A DNA stretch of 64,000 nucleotides from Erythrobacter mangrovi (GTDB lineage Bacteria; Pseudomonadota; Alphaproteobacteria; Sphingomonadales; Sphingomonadaceae): the NCBI RefSeq assembly GCF_013260645.1, contig NZ_CP053921.1, positions 1,681,763 to 1,745,762 on the forward strand, read 5' to 3'. This document shows positions 56,939 to 64,000 of this stretch, piece after piece (position 1 is the stretch's first letter; the number at the start of each line of letters is the position of its first letter). A program made the translations under genes and the position numbers. The notes beneath the pieces were generated by a model that worked only from the letters and a program-made list of their open reading frames with translations, had not been told where the DNA came from and made no database searches.

Positions 56939-57604
56939 TCACCCTTCGCCGCCCAGTAGGGGCAGCACGACATTGGGGACGAAGTCGACCAGGAAATGGG
57001 CGACTATCGCGGCCAGCAGGTCTCGCTTCCACACGTAGTAGAGCGTCAGGATCAGGCCGAGCACGAAAGCCAAGAGGACACCGGCGAGGCCGCCGCTGAA
57101 GTGAAAACCGGCGAAGGCGGCGACGGTAATCACGACGGCCGCAACCTTGCTGCCGGTCAGCGCTTCGATGCGCTCGAGCGCAAAGCCACGGAAGAAGATT
57201 TCCTCCGCGATCCCGGCCCTGATTACTGTCAGCGTGACAAGCGCCAGGGATGGCGCGATCTTTGCGCCCGATCCGTAGGGTAGGCCCAGGGCAGCAAGGG
57301 CAGCAAGGGCTCCGACAGCGGCCAAGACCAGCACGATGGACAGAATGAATCCTTGAAAGACCGAGCGACCGATCCTGTCGAAGCGCAGGCCGATGGAGGA
57401 AAGTGGCAGTCTCTCGCCCTTGGTGACGATAAGTAGCAGGACCACCGTCAGCGCGAGAATAGCCAACTCGCGCAGTGTCGTTACGGTTGGATCACCTGGG
57501 CCGGTTAGCCGGGCAATGGCAGCGATTGCGGGGATGCCGAACAGCGCTACGACCAAACCAATCGCAGTCCAGCGCTTTGTCGCTACTCCAGCCTGTTGCT
57601 CCAT
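56939..57604 (-). CDS. CPBP family intramembrane protease-like protein
   Basis: The product has 221 aa and six or seven TM helices. The CAAX-protease/bacteriocin-processing signature is present: RAGIAEEIFFRGFALERIEAL (EExxxR near residue 140), then AGFHFSGGL and VAHFLVDFVPN, which supply the conserved His residues. Substrate unknown; the family includes prenyl-protein proteases and immunity proteins. The start at 57604 (MEQQAGVATKRW) gives a short cytosolic head before TM1. Convergent with serB. Confidence 0.88.
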   Translation of the reverse strand: MEQQAGVATKRWTAIGLVVALFGIPAIAAIARLTGPGDPTVTTLRELAILALTVVLLLIVTKGERLPLSSIGLRFDRIGRSVFQGFILSIVLVLAAVGALAALAALGLPYGSGAKIAPSLALVTLTVIRAGIAEEIFFRGFALERIEALTGSKVAAVVITVAAFAGFHFSGGLAGVLLAFVLGLILTLYYVWKRDLLAAIVAHFLVDFVPNVVLPLLGGEG

Positions 57605-57857
57605 GTCCCGAATCCCCCCCGACACAGACGTTTCGCTGTGCTTGTATGCGAGCAACGCCTTACACCAGAACGCGGCCTGCTACCCGGCATTTCGTTGGTC
57701 GTTCGATCAGGATCGACAGGCGTAACCGAGCATGGGGTTCGATCCTTTCACGATTCCTCATCAGCAGGATCGTAAATTCCTGACTTTCTTGGCGTGCCTG
57801 TCCAATTATTTAACTTCAGTTTCGATTAACGACTGAACGTGATAAGGACGGGCAGCT

Positions 57858-58691
57858 ATGAATCAACAAACCGAATATTTCACTGGGATTGAGGCCGCAA
57901 AGGATGGGACGCCGCTGCGCCACCCCGATCGTCCGCAACCCAAGTACGAACCGCTGAAAGCGCTCAAGCATTTCCGCATCCTGCTGAAGGACAAGGAAAA
58001 CACGGCCGAAGTGTTCAAGATCTACGATGCGCTGCCGAACAAGGCGTTCATGCCCCGCGTCCGCGATCTGACTCTGAGCCAGCACGGCGAGGCGCTGCGT
58101 GCGGCGGAGCCGTTCCTGCCGCCGCTGCTCGACGACCATAAAGCGTTGCGTAAGCTGCCCAAGGGCAGCGTGGCGCATGCCTATTGTGATTTCATGGAGC
58201 ACGAGGGGCTGTCGGCGGCAGGGCTTGTCGAGGAATCGGAGAAGTCGGGGCGTCCCACCTATCCCGATTTGGTCCAGTGGTTCGGGTTTCGTCAGCGCGA
58301 TACGCATGACCTGATGCATGTGCTGACCGGTTATGGTCGCGATGCCCTGGGCGAACAATGCGTGCTACTCTTCACGCACGGGCAGTCGCCGAGCCAGGGG
58401 CATTTGCTGCTGGGTTATGCGGGCTCACTCCACATCAAGACGCTGGTTCGCGGTAGCGCCGCGCCGGTGCTCAAGGCGACGCGCGAAGCGCATCGCATGG
58501 GTAAGGCCTGTCCGCCGCTGGTTTCGCTATCGATTCGCGAGTTGCTGGCAAAGGACCTGCAACAGGCCCGGACGGAACTGAATATTCCCGACCCCCATTG
58601 GTATCGCGAATGCCACCGCATCTGGCGCAGTGAGGGAATCGATCCCTACGACCTGTTGGCTAAGAACGCGTCGCAGGAGGCTGCGGCCTGA
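57858..58691 (+). CDS. COQ4-family ubiquinone biosynthesis protein
   Basis: This 277-aa soluble protein contains the COQ4 signature HDLMH (near residues 150-154) with GYGRDALGEQCVLL following. Elsewhere it has the PNKAFMPRVRDLTL and PHWYRECHRIW segments. COQ4 proteins have a structural or catalytic role in coenzyme Q synthesis (removal of the C1 carboxyl in eukaryotes). A regulatory-looking dyad TTCAGT-N11-ACTGAA lies at 57815-57837 in the 253-base gap upstream. Convergent with the nitroreductase, 3 bases between stops. Confidence 0.88.
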   Translation: MNQQTEYFTGIEAAKDGTPLRHPDRPQPKYEPLKALKHFRILLKDKENTAEVFKIYDALPNKAFMPRVRDLTLSQHGEALRAAEPFLPPLLDDHKALRKLPKGSVAHAYCDFMEHEGLSAAGLVEESEKSGRPTYPDLVQWFGFRQRDTHDLMHVLTGYGRDALGEQCVLLFTHGQSPSQGHLLLGYAGSLHIKTLVRGSAAPVLKATREAHRMGKACPPLVSLSIRELLAKDLQQARTELNIPDPHWYRECHRIWRSEGIDPYDLLAKNASQEAAA

Positions 58692-58694
58692 GCG

Positions 58695-59366
58695 TCAGAT
58701 CCAGCTGGAGATCTGTGCCAGCGGTTTCTTGACCAAGGCGCGCGTCGGGACGGTCGCGTCGGCGGCGGGGTGGCCTACCACGATCACCATCAGCGGCTTT
58801 TCGTTCTCGGGACGGCCGCAGATCTTGCGCAGGAATCCCATCGGTGATGGCGTATGCGTCAGCGTCGCCAGGCCAGCCTCGTGCAACGTCGCAATCAGCA
58901 AGCCGCAAGCAATGCCGACGCTTTCGGTGACATAGTAGTTCTGGGTAACCCCGTCTTCGGCAATACCCCCCTTGCGCTGGGCGAACACCACGATCAGCCA
59001 GGGTGCCGTATCCAGGAACGGCTTATCCTCATCGGTGCCGAGCGGTGCGAGTGCTTCGAGCCATTCATCGCTAGCCTTGCCTTCGTAGAAAGCGCGTTCC
59101 TCCACCTCTGCCGCCTCGCGGATAGCCGCCTTGGTTTCGGGGGAGGACACTGCGACGAAATGCCATGGTTGGTGGTTGGCGCCATTGGGTGCGCTTCCGG
59201 CAGCTTCTATGGCCGCTTCAATCACCGCGCGTGGGACCGGCGCTTCCGAAAAGTACCGGCAGGTGCGCCGCTCCTTTAGACGATCGCGCATCGCATTTGC
59301 ACGGGCGATCCGTTCGTCATCGGGAATGGCAGGCAGGGCGTAGGGGATAGTCTCATGGTCACGCAT
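58695..59366 (-). CDS. nitroreductase family protein
   Basis: This 223-aa FMN-dependent oxidoreductase has features that fit the NfsA/BluB-like nitroreductase fold: RLKERRTCRYFSEAPVPRAVIEAAIEAAGSAPNGANHQPWHFVAVSS (FMN-binding Arg and the NHQPW loop), VGIACGLLIATLHEAGLATLTHTPSPM and PLMVIVVGHPA. Some relatives are annotated as iodotyrosine deiodinase-like. Substrate unknown. The ATG at 59366 (MRDHETIPYALP) is preferred over the upstream TTG. It is monocistronic or coupled to the purL-DUF3052 transcript, 69 bases after the DUF3052 stop. Confidence 0.9.
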   Translation of the reverse strand: MRDHETIPYALPAIPDDERIARANAMRDRLKERRTCRYFSEAPVPRAVIEAAIEAAGSAPNGANHQPWHFVAVSSPETKAAIREAAEVEERAFYEGKASDEWLEALAPLGTDEDKPFLDTAPWLIVVFAQRKGGIAEDGVTQNYYVTESVGIACGLLIATLHEAGLATLTHTPSPMGFLRKICGRPENEKPLMVIVVGHPAADATVPTRALVKKPLAQISSWI

Positions 59367-59435
59367 GGCCGCCAATTAGCGCGTAAGTCTATGAGAGGCG
59401 AGCCTTAGTTGCAGAGCGCATCTCGACCCCGAACA

Positions 59436-59843
59436 TCAACGCAATTCCTTGCGGATCACCAGTTTGAGCCCGGACCATACGTCATCGACGGCACAAACCT
59501 TGGTGTCGACGAAGCCCAGCGGCAGGCATACTTCGCGAATGGTGTCCTCGGTGATGTCAGTCGGTACTTTTGCGGCCTTCTTGGGCCAACTTACCCAGAC
59601 ATGGCCATCCCGCGCCAGGGTGGTGCGGAGGTTGGCGAGTTTCCGCGCCATGTCCGTACGTTCGGTGACGAAGATGTGGACTGCGTCCGGTCCGTCCTCG
59701 GGCCCCCCGACGAAGGTCAGTTCGAGCGCATATTCGTCGATCTCGTCCTGCACGCTTTCGGGCATGGCGTCGAACCACACGCGCTGCCCGTCGCGCAGCG
59801 AGAGCTTCTTGGCGAGCGGCGTGCCTGAATAGTCCGCCGACAT
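59436..59843 (-). CDS. DUF3052 family protein
   Basis: This 135-aa protein begins MSADYSGTPLAKKLSL and contains the family-like segments FVTERTDMARKLANLR, WVSWPKKAAKVPTDITEDTIREV and VDDVWSGLKLVIRKEL. DUF3052 proteins are common near unrelated genes and remain uncharacterised. It follows purL with 4 bases between genes on the same strand, so it is probably co-transcribed with it. Confidence 0.85.
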   Translation of the reverse strand: MSADYSGTPLAKKLSLRDGQRVWFDAMPESVQDEIDEYALELTFVGGPEDGPDAVHIFVTERTDMARKLANLRTTLARDGHVWVSWPKKAAKVPTDITEDTIREVCLPLGFVDTKVCAVDDVWSGLKLVIRKELR

Positions 59844-59847
59844 GCGA

Positions 59848-62037
59848 TCAGCCTTCCATCCAGTCGTGGAAGAAACTGCGATGCGCTTCGCGCAGGTCCG
59901 TAAGGCTGGCCGAGCTATCGCCGATGCGCAGGGCGTTGCCCCCCGTCATGCCGATCCGTTCGAACGGCACTTCGCTGCGGTCGAGGTCACTCTCACTGCG
60001 ATAGGTGACGATGTAGCGTGCCTGGCTCTCATTGAACGCGAACTCGCTGGTCATCGCGTCGATGGTCGCGCCGATTCCGCCAGCGAGGGCCATTTCGGCC
60101 AGTGCCACGGCCAGGCCGCCATCGGAAATGTCATGCACCGCGGTGACCTTGCCCGCGGCAATGAGCTTGCGCACGATTTCGCCGTTGATCTTCTCGTCCG
60201 CGAGATCGACGCGCGGTGGCTCGCCGGCCTCCAGTCCGTGAATCTCGCGCAACCATAGCGACTGGCCGAGTTCGGGGTAGTTCGGGCCGATTACGGCGAT
60301 ATGTTCGCCAGCTGCCTTGAAGCCCATGGTCGCCATCGTGTCGTAATCGTCGATCAGGCCAACGCCGCCGATGGCAGGGGTGGGCAGGATAGCCGAGCCG
60401 CCGCCGGTTGCCTTGCTCTCATTGTAGAGGCTGACGTTGCCGCTCACGATCGGGAAATCGAGAGCGCGGCAGGCGTCGCCCATGCCTTCGAGCGCATGGA
60501 CGAACTGGCTCATGATTTCAGGGCGCTGCGGGTTGGCGAAGTTGAGGCAGTTGGTCACTGCCAGCGGGCGCGCACCGACCGCGTTAAGGTTGCGATAGGC
60601 TTCGGCGATGGCCTGCTTCCCGCCCTCATAGGGATCCGCATAGACGTAGCGCGGGGTGCAGTCCGTGCTGATCGCCAGTGCCTTCTTTGACCCGTGTACG
60701 CGTACCACGCCGGCATCGCCGCCGGTCTGCAGCGTATCGGCACCCACCTGGCTGTCATACTGTTCCGAAATCCAGTATTTCGAGGCGAGGTTGGGCGTGG
60801 CGAGCAGTTTCAGAAGGTCTGCGCAGATATCGCCGCCTGCCGGGTTTTCAGCGAGCGCGGAGACCTCGGCCCAGGTCTTGTATTCCTGCTTCGACAGGTA
60901 GGGCCGGTCATATTCGGGCGCGTCGGCAGCGAGCGGGCCGAGCGGGATGTCGCACACGACTTCACCATTGAACTCCAGCACCATGTGCCGCGTATCGGTG
61001 ACCTCGCCGATAACGGCGAAATCGAGTTCCCATTTGCGGAAGATCGCTTCGGCCATGGCCTCCTTGCCCGGCTTGAGCACCATGAGCATGCGCTCCTGGC
61101 TTTCGCTGAGCATCATCTCATAGGGCGTCATGCCCTCTTCGCGGCAGGGCACCTTGTTCATGTCGAGCCGGATGCCGGCCTTGCCGTTGGTCGCCATTTC
61201 GACGCTGGACGAGGTCAGGCCCGCGGCGCCCATGTCCTGGATGGCGACGATGGCGTCGGTCGCCATGAGTTCTAGGCAGGCTTCGATCAGCAGCTTCTCG
61301 GTGAACGGGTCGCCGACCTGCACGGTGGGGCGCTTGGCATCGGCATCTTCGCCGAAATCGGCGCTGGCCATGGTCGCCCCGTGGATCCCGTCGCGGCCGG
61401 TCTTCGAACCGACATAGACTATCGGATTGCCGACACCGGTTGCAGCCGAATAGAAGATCTTGTCGGCATCGGCGACGCCCACCGTCATCGCGTTGACGAG
61501 GATATTGCCGTCATAGGCGGGGTGGAAGTTCGTTTCGCCACACACGGTCGGTACGCCGACGCAGTTGCCGTAACCGCCGATGCCCGCGACCACGCCCTTG
61601 ACCAGGTGCTGCATCTTGGGGTGCTCGGGCCGGCCAAAGCGCAGCGCGTTGGCATTCGCTACCGGCCGCGCGCCCATCGTGAAGACGTCCCGCAGGATGC
61701 CGCCGACACCCGTCGCCGCGCCCTGGTAGGGCTCGATGTAGCTTGGGTGGTTGTGGCTCTCCATCTTGAAGATCGCCGCCTGGCCATCGCCGATGTCGAT
61801 CACGCCTGCATTCTCGCCTGGACCGCAGATCACCCAGGGCGCCTCGGTGGGGAGTTTCTTGAGGTGCAGGCGCGAGCTCTTGTAGCTGCAATGCTCCGAC
61901 CACATCACCGAGAAGATGCCCAGTTCGACGAGGTTGGGCTCACGGCCCAGCGCGTGCAGCACGCGTTCGTATTCCTCGGGGCTGAGGCCGTGCTGTTCGA
62001 CGACTTCGGGGGTGATCTGGGACTCGACGGTAGCCAT
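59848..62037 (-). CDS. purL: phosphoribosylformylglycinamidine synthase subunit PurL
   Basis: This 729-aa small-type PurL needs separate PurQ and PurS partners, which are not in this window. It converts FGAR, glutamine and ATP to FGAM in purine synthesis. Motifs are visible: [11 protein letters not shown] (N-terminal ATP region), [47 protein letters not shown] and later [14 protein letters not shown] and [18 protein letters not shown]. It starts 10 bases after the stop of the upstream membrane protein gene. Confidence 0.96.
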   Translation of the reverse strand: MATVESQITPEVVEQHGLSPEEYERVLHALGREPNLVELGIFSVMWSEHCSYKSSRLHLKKLPTEAPWVICGPGENAGVIDIGDGQAAIFKMESHNHPSYIEPYQGAATGVGGILRDVFTMGARPVANANALRFGRPEHPKMQHLVKGVVAGIGGYGNCVGVPTVCGETNFHPAYDGNILVNAMTVGVADADKIFYSAATGVGNPIVYVGSKTGRDGIHGATMASADFGEDADAKRPTVQVGDPFTEKLLIEACLELMATDAIVAIQDMGAAGLTSSSVEMATNGKAGIRLDMNKVPCREEGMTPYEMMLSESQERMLMVLKPGKEAMAEAIFRKWELDFAVIGEVTDTRHMVLEFNGEVVCDIPLGPLAADAPEYDRPYLSKQEYKTWAEVSALAENPAGGDICADLLKLLATPNLASKYWISEQYDSQVGADTLQTGGDAGVVRVHGSKKALAISTDCTPRYVYADPYEGGKQAIAEAYRNLNAVGARPLAVTNCLNFANPQRPEIMSQFVHALEGMGDACRALDFPIVSGNVSLYNESKATGGGSAILPTPAIGGVGLIDDYDTMATMGFKAAGEHIAVIGPNYPELGQSLWLREIHGLEAGEPPRVDLADEKINGEIVRKLIAAGKVTAVHDISDGGLAVALAEMALAGGIGATIDAMTSEFAFNESQARYIVTYRSESDLDRSEVPFERIGMTGGNALRIGDSSASLTDLREAHRSFFHDWMEG

Positions 62038-62047
62038 GCGCGCGCCC

Positions 62048-62728
62048 TTAGCGGCGCGCGCTGGCGACCGCCAGCCCTACGAGGCTCTTATGCCACCGGG
62101 TTTCGTCGAGCCAGTAGGCGAGGGCGGTCAGTATGCCGTAGCTGACGAGCGCCAGCACATACATGCCGATACCCGCTTCAACCGGCTGCGGACCGAACCA
62201 GTTGATCGCCTGGAATACCAGCATCGTCCCGATCAAGACCAGAGGGGGGACGATTGGGCCCTTGGTTCGGCGCCAGTACCACCAGAAAGCGAGCAGGGTG
62301 ATGCCGAGTTCGAGCGGGATCGCGATCTGCGGAGCGTTCCACAGTCCAAGCCCGATCTTGTGATCGCCCCCGGCGAGCGTCAGGTCTGGGCGGTGAACGA
62401 GCAGGTCGAGGAACCAATGCGATACAACGACGACTGCTGCCCAGGTAGCGGCGGATACGTTGCGCGACATGGCGAAGACCAGAACGCCGAAACCGATGGC
62501 GAAGACAAGCGAGCCCAACAGGCTGTGCGTGAAGGGCATGTGATAGAGATCCAGCGGGTTCATCGCGGTGATACCCGGCACGATCCGCATGTGCTCGACC
62601 CCGAAGATCGCGAAGGTGAAGAATGCCCAGTCGATGAGCTGCGCGGCGATGAACAGCGTGCCGAGACGAGGGGCCTCGTCGGTTACCGCACGAGCAACGA
62701 AAGCGGGGGCGAAATGGCCGATAAACAT
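62048..62728 (-). CDS. integral membrane protein with YdjM/DUF457-like His/Asp motifs
   Basis: This 226-aa protein has six or seven TM helices. It contains [10 protein letters not shown] and [14 protein letters not shown], which resemble the conserved His and Asp of membrane-bound metal-dependent hydrolase (YdjM/DUF457) proteins. The N-terminus [15 protein letters not shown] also resembles that family. No enzyme activity is established for most members. AAGAGGAC precedes the start. It is upstream of purL, 10 bases away on the same strand. Confidence 0.68.
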   Translation of the reverse strand: MFIGHFAPAFVARAVTDEAPRLGTLFIAAQLIDWAFFTFAIFGVEHMRIVPGITAMNPLDLYHMPFTHSLLGSLVFAIGFGVLVFAMSRNVSAATWAAVVVVSHWFLDLLVHRPDLTLAGGDHKIGLGLWNAPQIAIPLELGITLLAFWWYWRRTKGPIVPPLVLIGTMLVFQAINWFGPQPVEAGIGMYVLALVSYGILTALAYWLDETRWHKSLVGLAVASARR

Positions 62729-62756
62729 GTGGTGTCCTCTTGCGACCTTATGGGAC

Positions 62757-63557
62757 TTACTGGCTCAGAATATTCTCACCTTCGGCGAGGAATCGGCGCA
62801 TACGCGCCATCGCCTCATCATCTGCCGTCAGCGTGTGGGCGAAATCGCCCGCAGTTGCGGCGATCCCTTCCTGCAATGTTTCACCGCTTGCGATTCGAGC
62901 GGCCATCCCTTTGACAGTAGCAACTGCGACGGGCGAAAGGGTCGCGAGATCGCGGGCGATCTCCACCGCTGCGGCAACAGCGTCTTCGGCGATGAAATCG
63001 ACAAGACCAATTCGTTGCGCTTCGTCTGGACCGACAACGCGCCCGCGCATGACCATCTCGGTTGCGCGAGCGAGGCCGACCTTGCGCGCCAACATCTGCA
63101 TTCCGCCTAGACCGGGGATGATGCCGAGCCGCGTTTCGGGCAGGCCGATGGTGTAGCCCCCCGTTGCCGCAATGCGCATGTCGCAGGCCAGGGCGAATTC
63201 GCAGCCTCCGCCCATGCAAATCCCGTTGATTGCGGCGATGGTCGGCTTGGGATTGTCGAGTAACAAGTCTGCCAGCGCGTAGATCGGCGTTGCAGAGCGT
63301 GGTGCAGCTTCTCCCGACGGCGCGCTGCGCATTGCCTCGCCCACGGCGACAATTTCGCCGACATCGTAGTGACGAATGAAAACACCCGGGACGCCACCGG
63401 TGAAGACAATCGCCCGGACAGCATCTTCGGCCAGCGCGGCGCGCAAATGCTCAAGTATTTCCTCGGATAGCGCGGCGTTGAGATATCCGCGTGGGGGATT
63501 GCTGATCGTCAACAGCCTGACGCCGCTATCGTCCAAGGCGCTGACCGTACCAGTCAT
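62757..63557 (-). CDS. enoyl-CoA hydratase/isomerase family protein
   Basis: This 266-aa crotonase-fold protein has NPPRGYLNAALSEEILEHLRAAL at the N-terminus and oxyanion-hole segments near GGVPGVFIRHYDVGEI and AINGICMGGGCEFALACDMRIAA. The catalytic-region acidic residue is in LPETRLGIIPGLGGMQML. ACDMRIAA with LPETRLGIIPG is typical of beta-oxidation hydratases. Substrate chain length cannot be inferred. The start at 63557 overlaps the DUF2177 stop by 4 bases. Confidence 0.92.
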   Translation of the reverse strand: MTGTVSALDDSGVRLLTISNPPRGYLNAALSEEILEHLRAALAEDAVRAIVFTGGVPGVFIRHYDVGEIVAVGEAMRSAPSGEAAPRSATPIYALADLLLDNPKPTIAAINGICMGGGCEFALACDMRIAATGGYTIGLPETRLGIIPGLGGMQMLARKVGLARATEMVMRGRVVGPDEAQRIGLVDFIAEDAVAAAVEIARDLATLSPVAVATVKGMAARIASGETLQEGIAATAGDFAHTLTADDEAMARMRRFLAEGENILSQ

Positions 63558-63952
63558 CCGCTGACCCTTTGGGCCGCTAGCGTGGCGACACTGGCGGCCA
63601 GGGCTGTGGCAAATGCCCCCCAGATGATGTCGACCACCGTGATCGTTGTCGACCATTGCCGAAGCGTCGCCTGGTTGGTGAGGTCATAGGTGGCGTAGCA
63701 TAAGGCGCCGAGCAGGGCGCCGTTGAGCGCTGCGGTCCCGACACCACCCGTCAAACCGGGGCGGACGGCAAACCACACCATCCCTGCGATGTAGGCAGCG
63801 TAGAATACCAGTGCTGGCCCCATGCGAAAATTCGTGGCGAGGAGTTCGCCAAGCTGAGGGCGGTAGAAATTTGGGCCTGCCCAGCCGAGCCATAGCGCGT
63901 CGAGCACGCCAAAGGCGGTGGCGGCAGCAATGTAGGCGACAATCCACGTCAT
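63554..63952 (-). CDS. DUF2177 family membrane protein
   Basis: This 132-aa protein has four TM helices. It contains FGVLDALWLGWAGPNFYRPQLG near residue 14 and LCYATYDLTNQATL near 86, both characteristic of DUF2177. Function unknown. It is translationally coupled to the enoyl-CoA hydratase by a 4-base overlap. Bases 63953-64000 upstream hold no further gene. Confidence 0.9.
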   Translation of the reverse strand: MTWIVAYIAAATAFGVLDALWLGWAGPNFYRPQLGELLATNFRMGPALVFYAAYIAGMVWFAVRPGLTGGVGTAALNGALLGALCYATYDLTNQATLRQWSTTITVVDIIWGAFATALAASVATLAAQRVSG

Positions 63953-64000
63953 AAGTCGGCCCCCGAACTGCGCGCTTACTTGACCGGCTCGGCACGCGCG

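Overview
The window is GC-rich, densely packed bacterial chromosome with mostly core-type genes and no phage, IS element or CRISPR array. Gene content points to an alphaproteobacterium of the Sphingomonadales, most likely Erythrobacteraceae. The indicators are GTTC-N7-GTTC LexA boxes in front of an imuA-imuB/dnaE2 mutagenesis cassette, a PrsK/PrsR pair of the XrtA/PEP-CTERM type, a long (~530 aa) isocitrate lyase with a divergent ScfR-like regulator, DUF3052, DUF2177, a COQ4-family protein and a PstA/PstC pair with long N-terminal extensions. The assignment rests on recognising families by eye, not on database searches.

Layout. 1-3.6 kb: the 3' end of an unidentified gene, a SuhB-type phosphatase, tRNA-Leu(CAA), a small membrane protein and an SLC13-type transporter with RCK_C domains. 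3.7-8.5 kb: an exported M20 amidohydrolase, then isocitrate lyase (with a small downstream ORF) divergent from its probable regulator. 8.5-15.6 kb: a small membrane protein, then an exopolysaccharide/PEP-CTERM regulatory cluster of sugar transferase, PrsK and PrsR, ending in a TPR lipoprotein gene broken by one in-frame TGA. 15.6-20.2 kb: an SBF-like transporter, a DUF475/TerC-like membrane protein, panB and an amino-acid permease. 20.2-28.4 kb: the SOS mutagenesis cassette imuA-imuB and dnaE2, each with its own LexA box and separated by an antisense PilZ gene. A LysE exporter and a secreted hydrolase follow dnaE2 tightly. 28.4-37.1 kb: a complete phosphate-starvation cluster on the minus strand (phoR, O/P-type porin, pstS-C-A-B, phoU, phoB) with a clear Pho box before the porin. 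37.2-42.9 kb: two tRNA-Glu genes differing only in the anticodon, recJ, a flavodoxin-like protein, an unknown protein, nitronate monooxygenase and an amidohydrolase. 42.9-44.1 kb: an AT-richer islet with an orphan membrane protein. 44.1-56.9 kb: an S9 peptidase, leuA with a leader-peptide-like ORF, a thioesterase, an epoxide hydrolase, an L-lactate dehydrogenase-type oxidase, a DUF6151-like protein, the ilvB-orf-ilvN-ilvC operon, and miaA/serB, which overlap head to head. 56.9-64 kb: a CPBP protease, a COQ4-like protein, a nitroreductase, DUF3052, purL, a membrane protein, an enoyl-CoA hydratase and DUF2177.

The main coordinated units are the LexA-controlled translesion-synthesis genes, the PhoB/PhoR regulon, branched-chain amino-acid synthesis (leuA, ilvBNC, with panB drawing on the same keto-acid pool), the glyoxylate shunt under a short-chain-acyl-type regulator, and the PrsK/PrsR surface-polymer switch. 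No gap between called genes exceeds 300 bases. The longest (42847-43140, 43867-44085, 47794-48018, 57605-57857) are described in the feature and finding entries. No wholly new multigene system stands out. The least expected observations are the nonsense-split TPR lipoprotein, the leuA leader, the 99-aa ORF inside ilvB-ilvN, the 22-bp element shared by two amidohydrolase leaders, and the orphan gene whose ribosome-binding site lies inside a hairpin.
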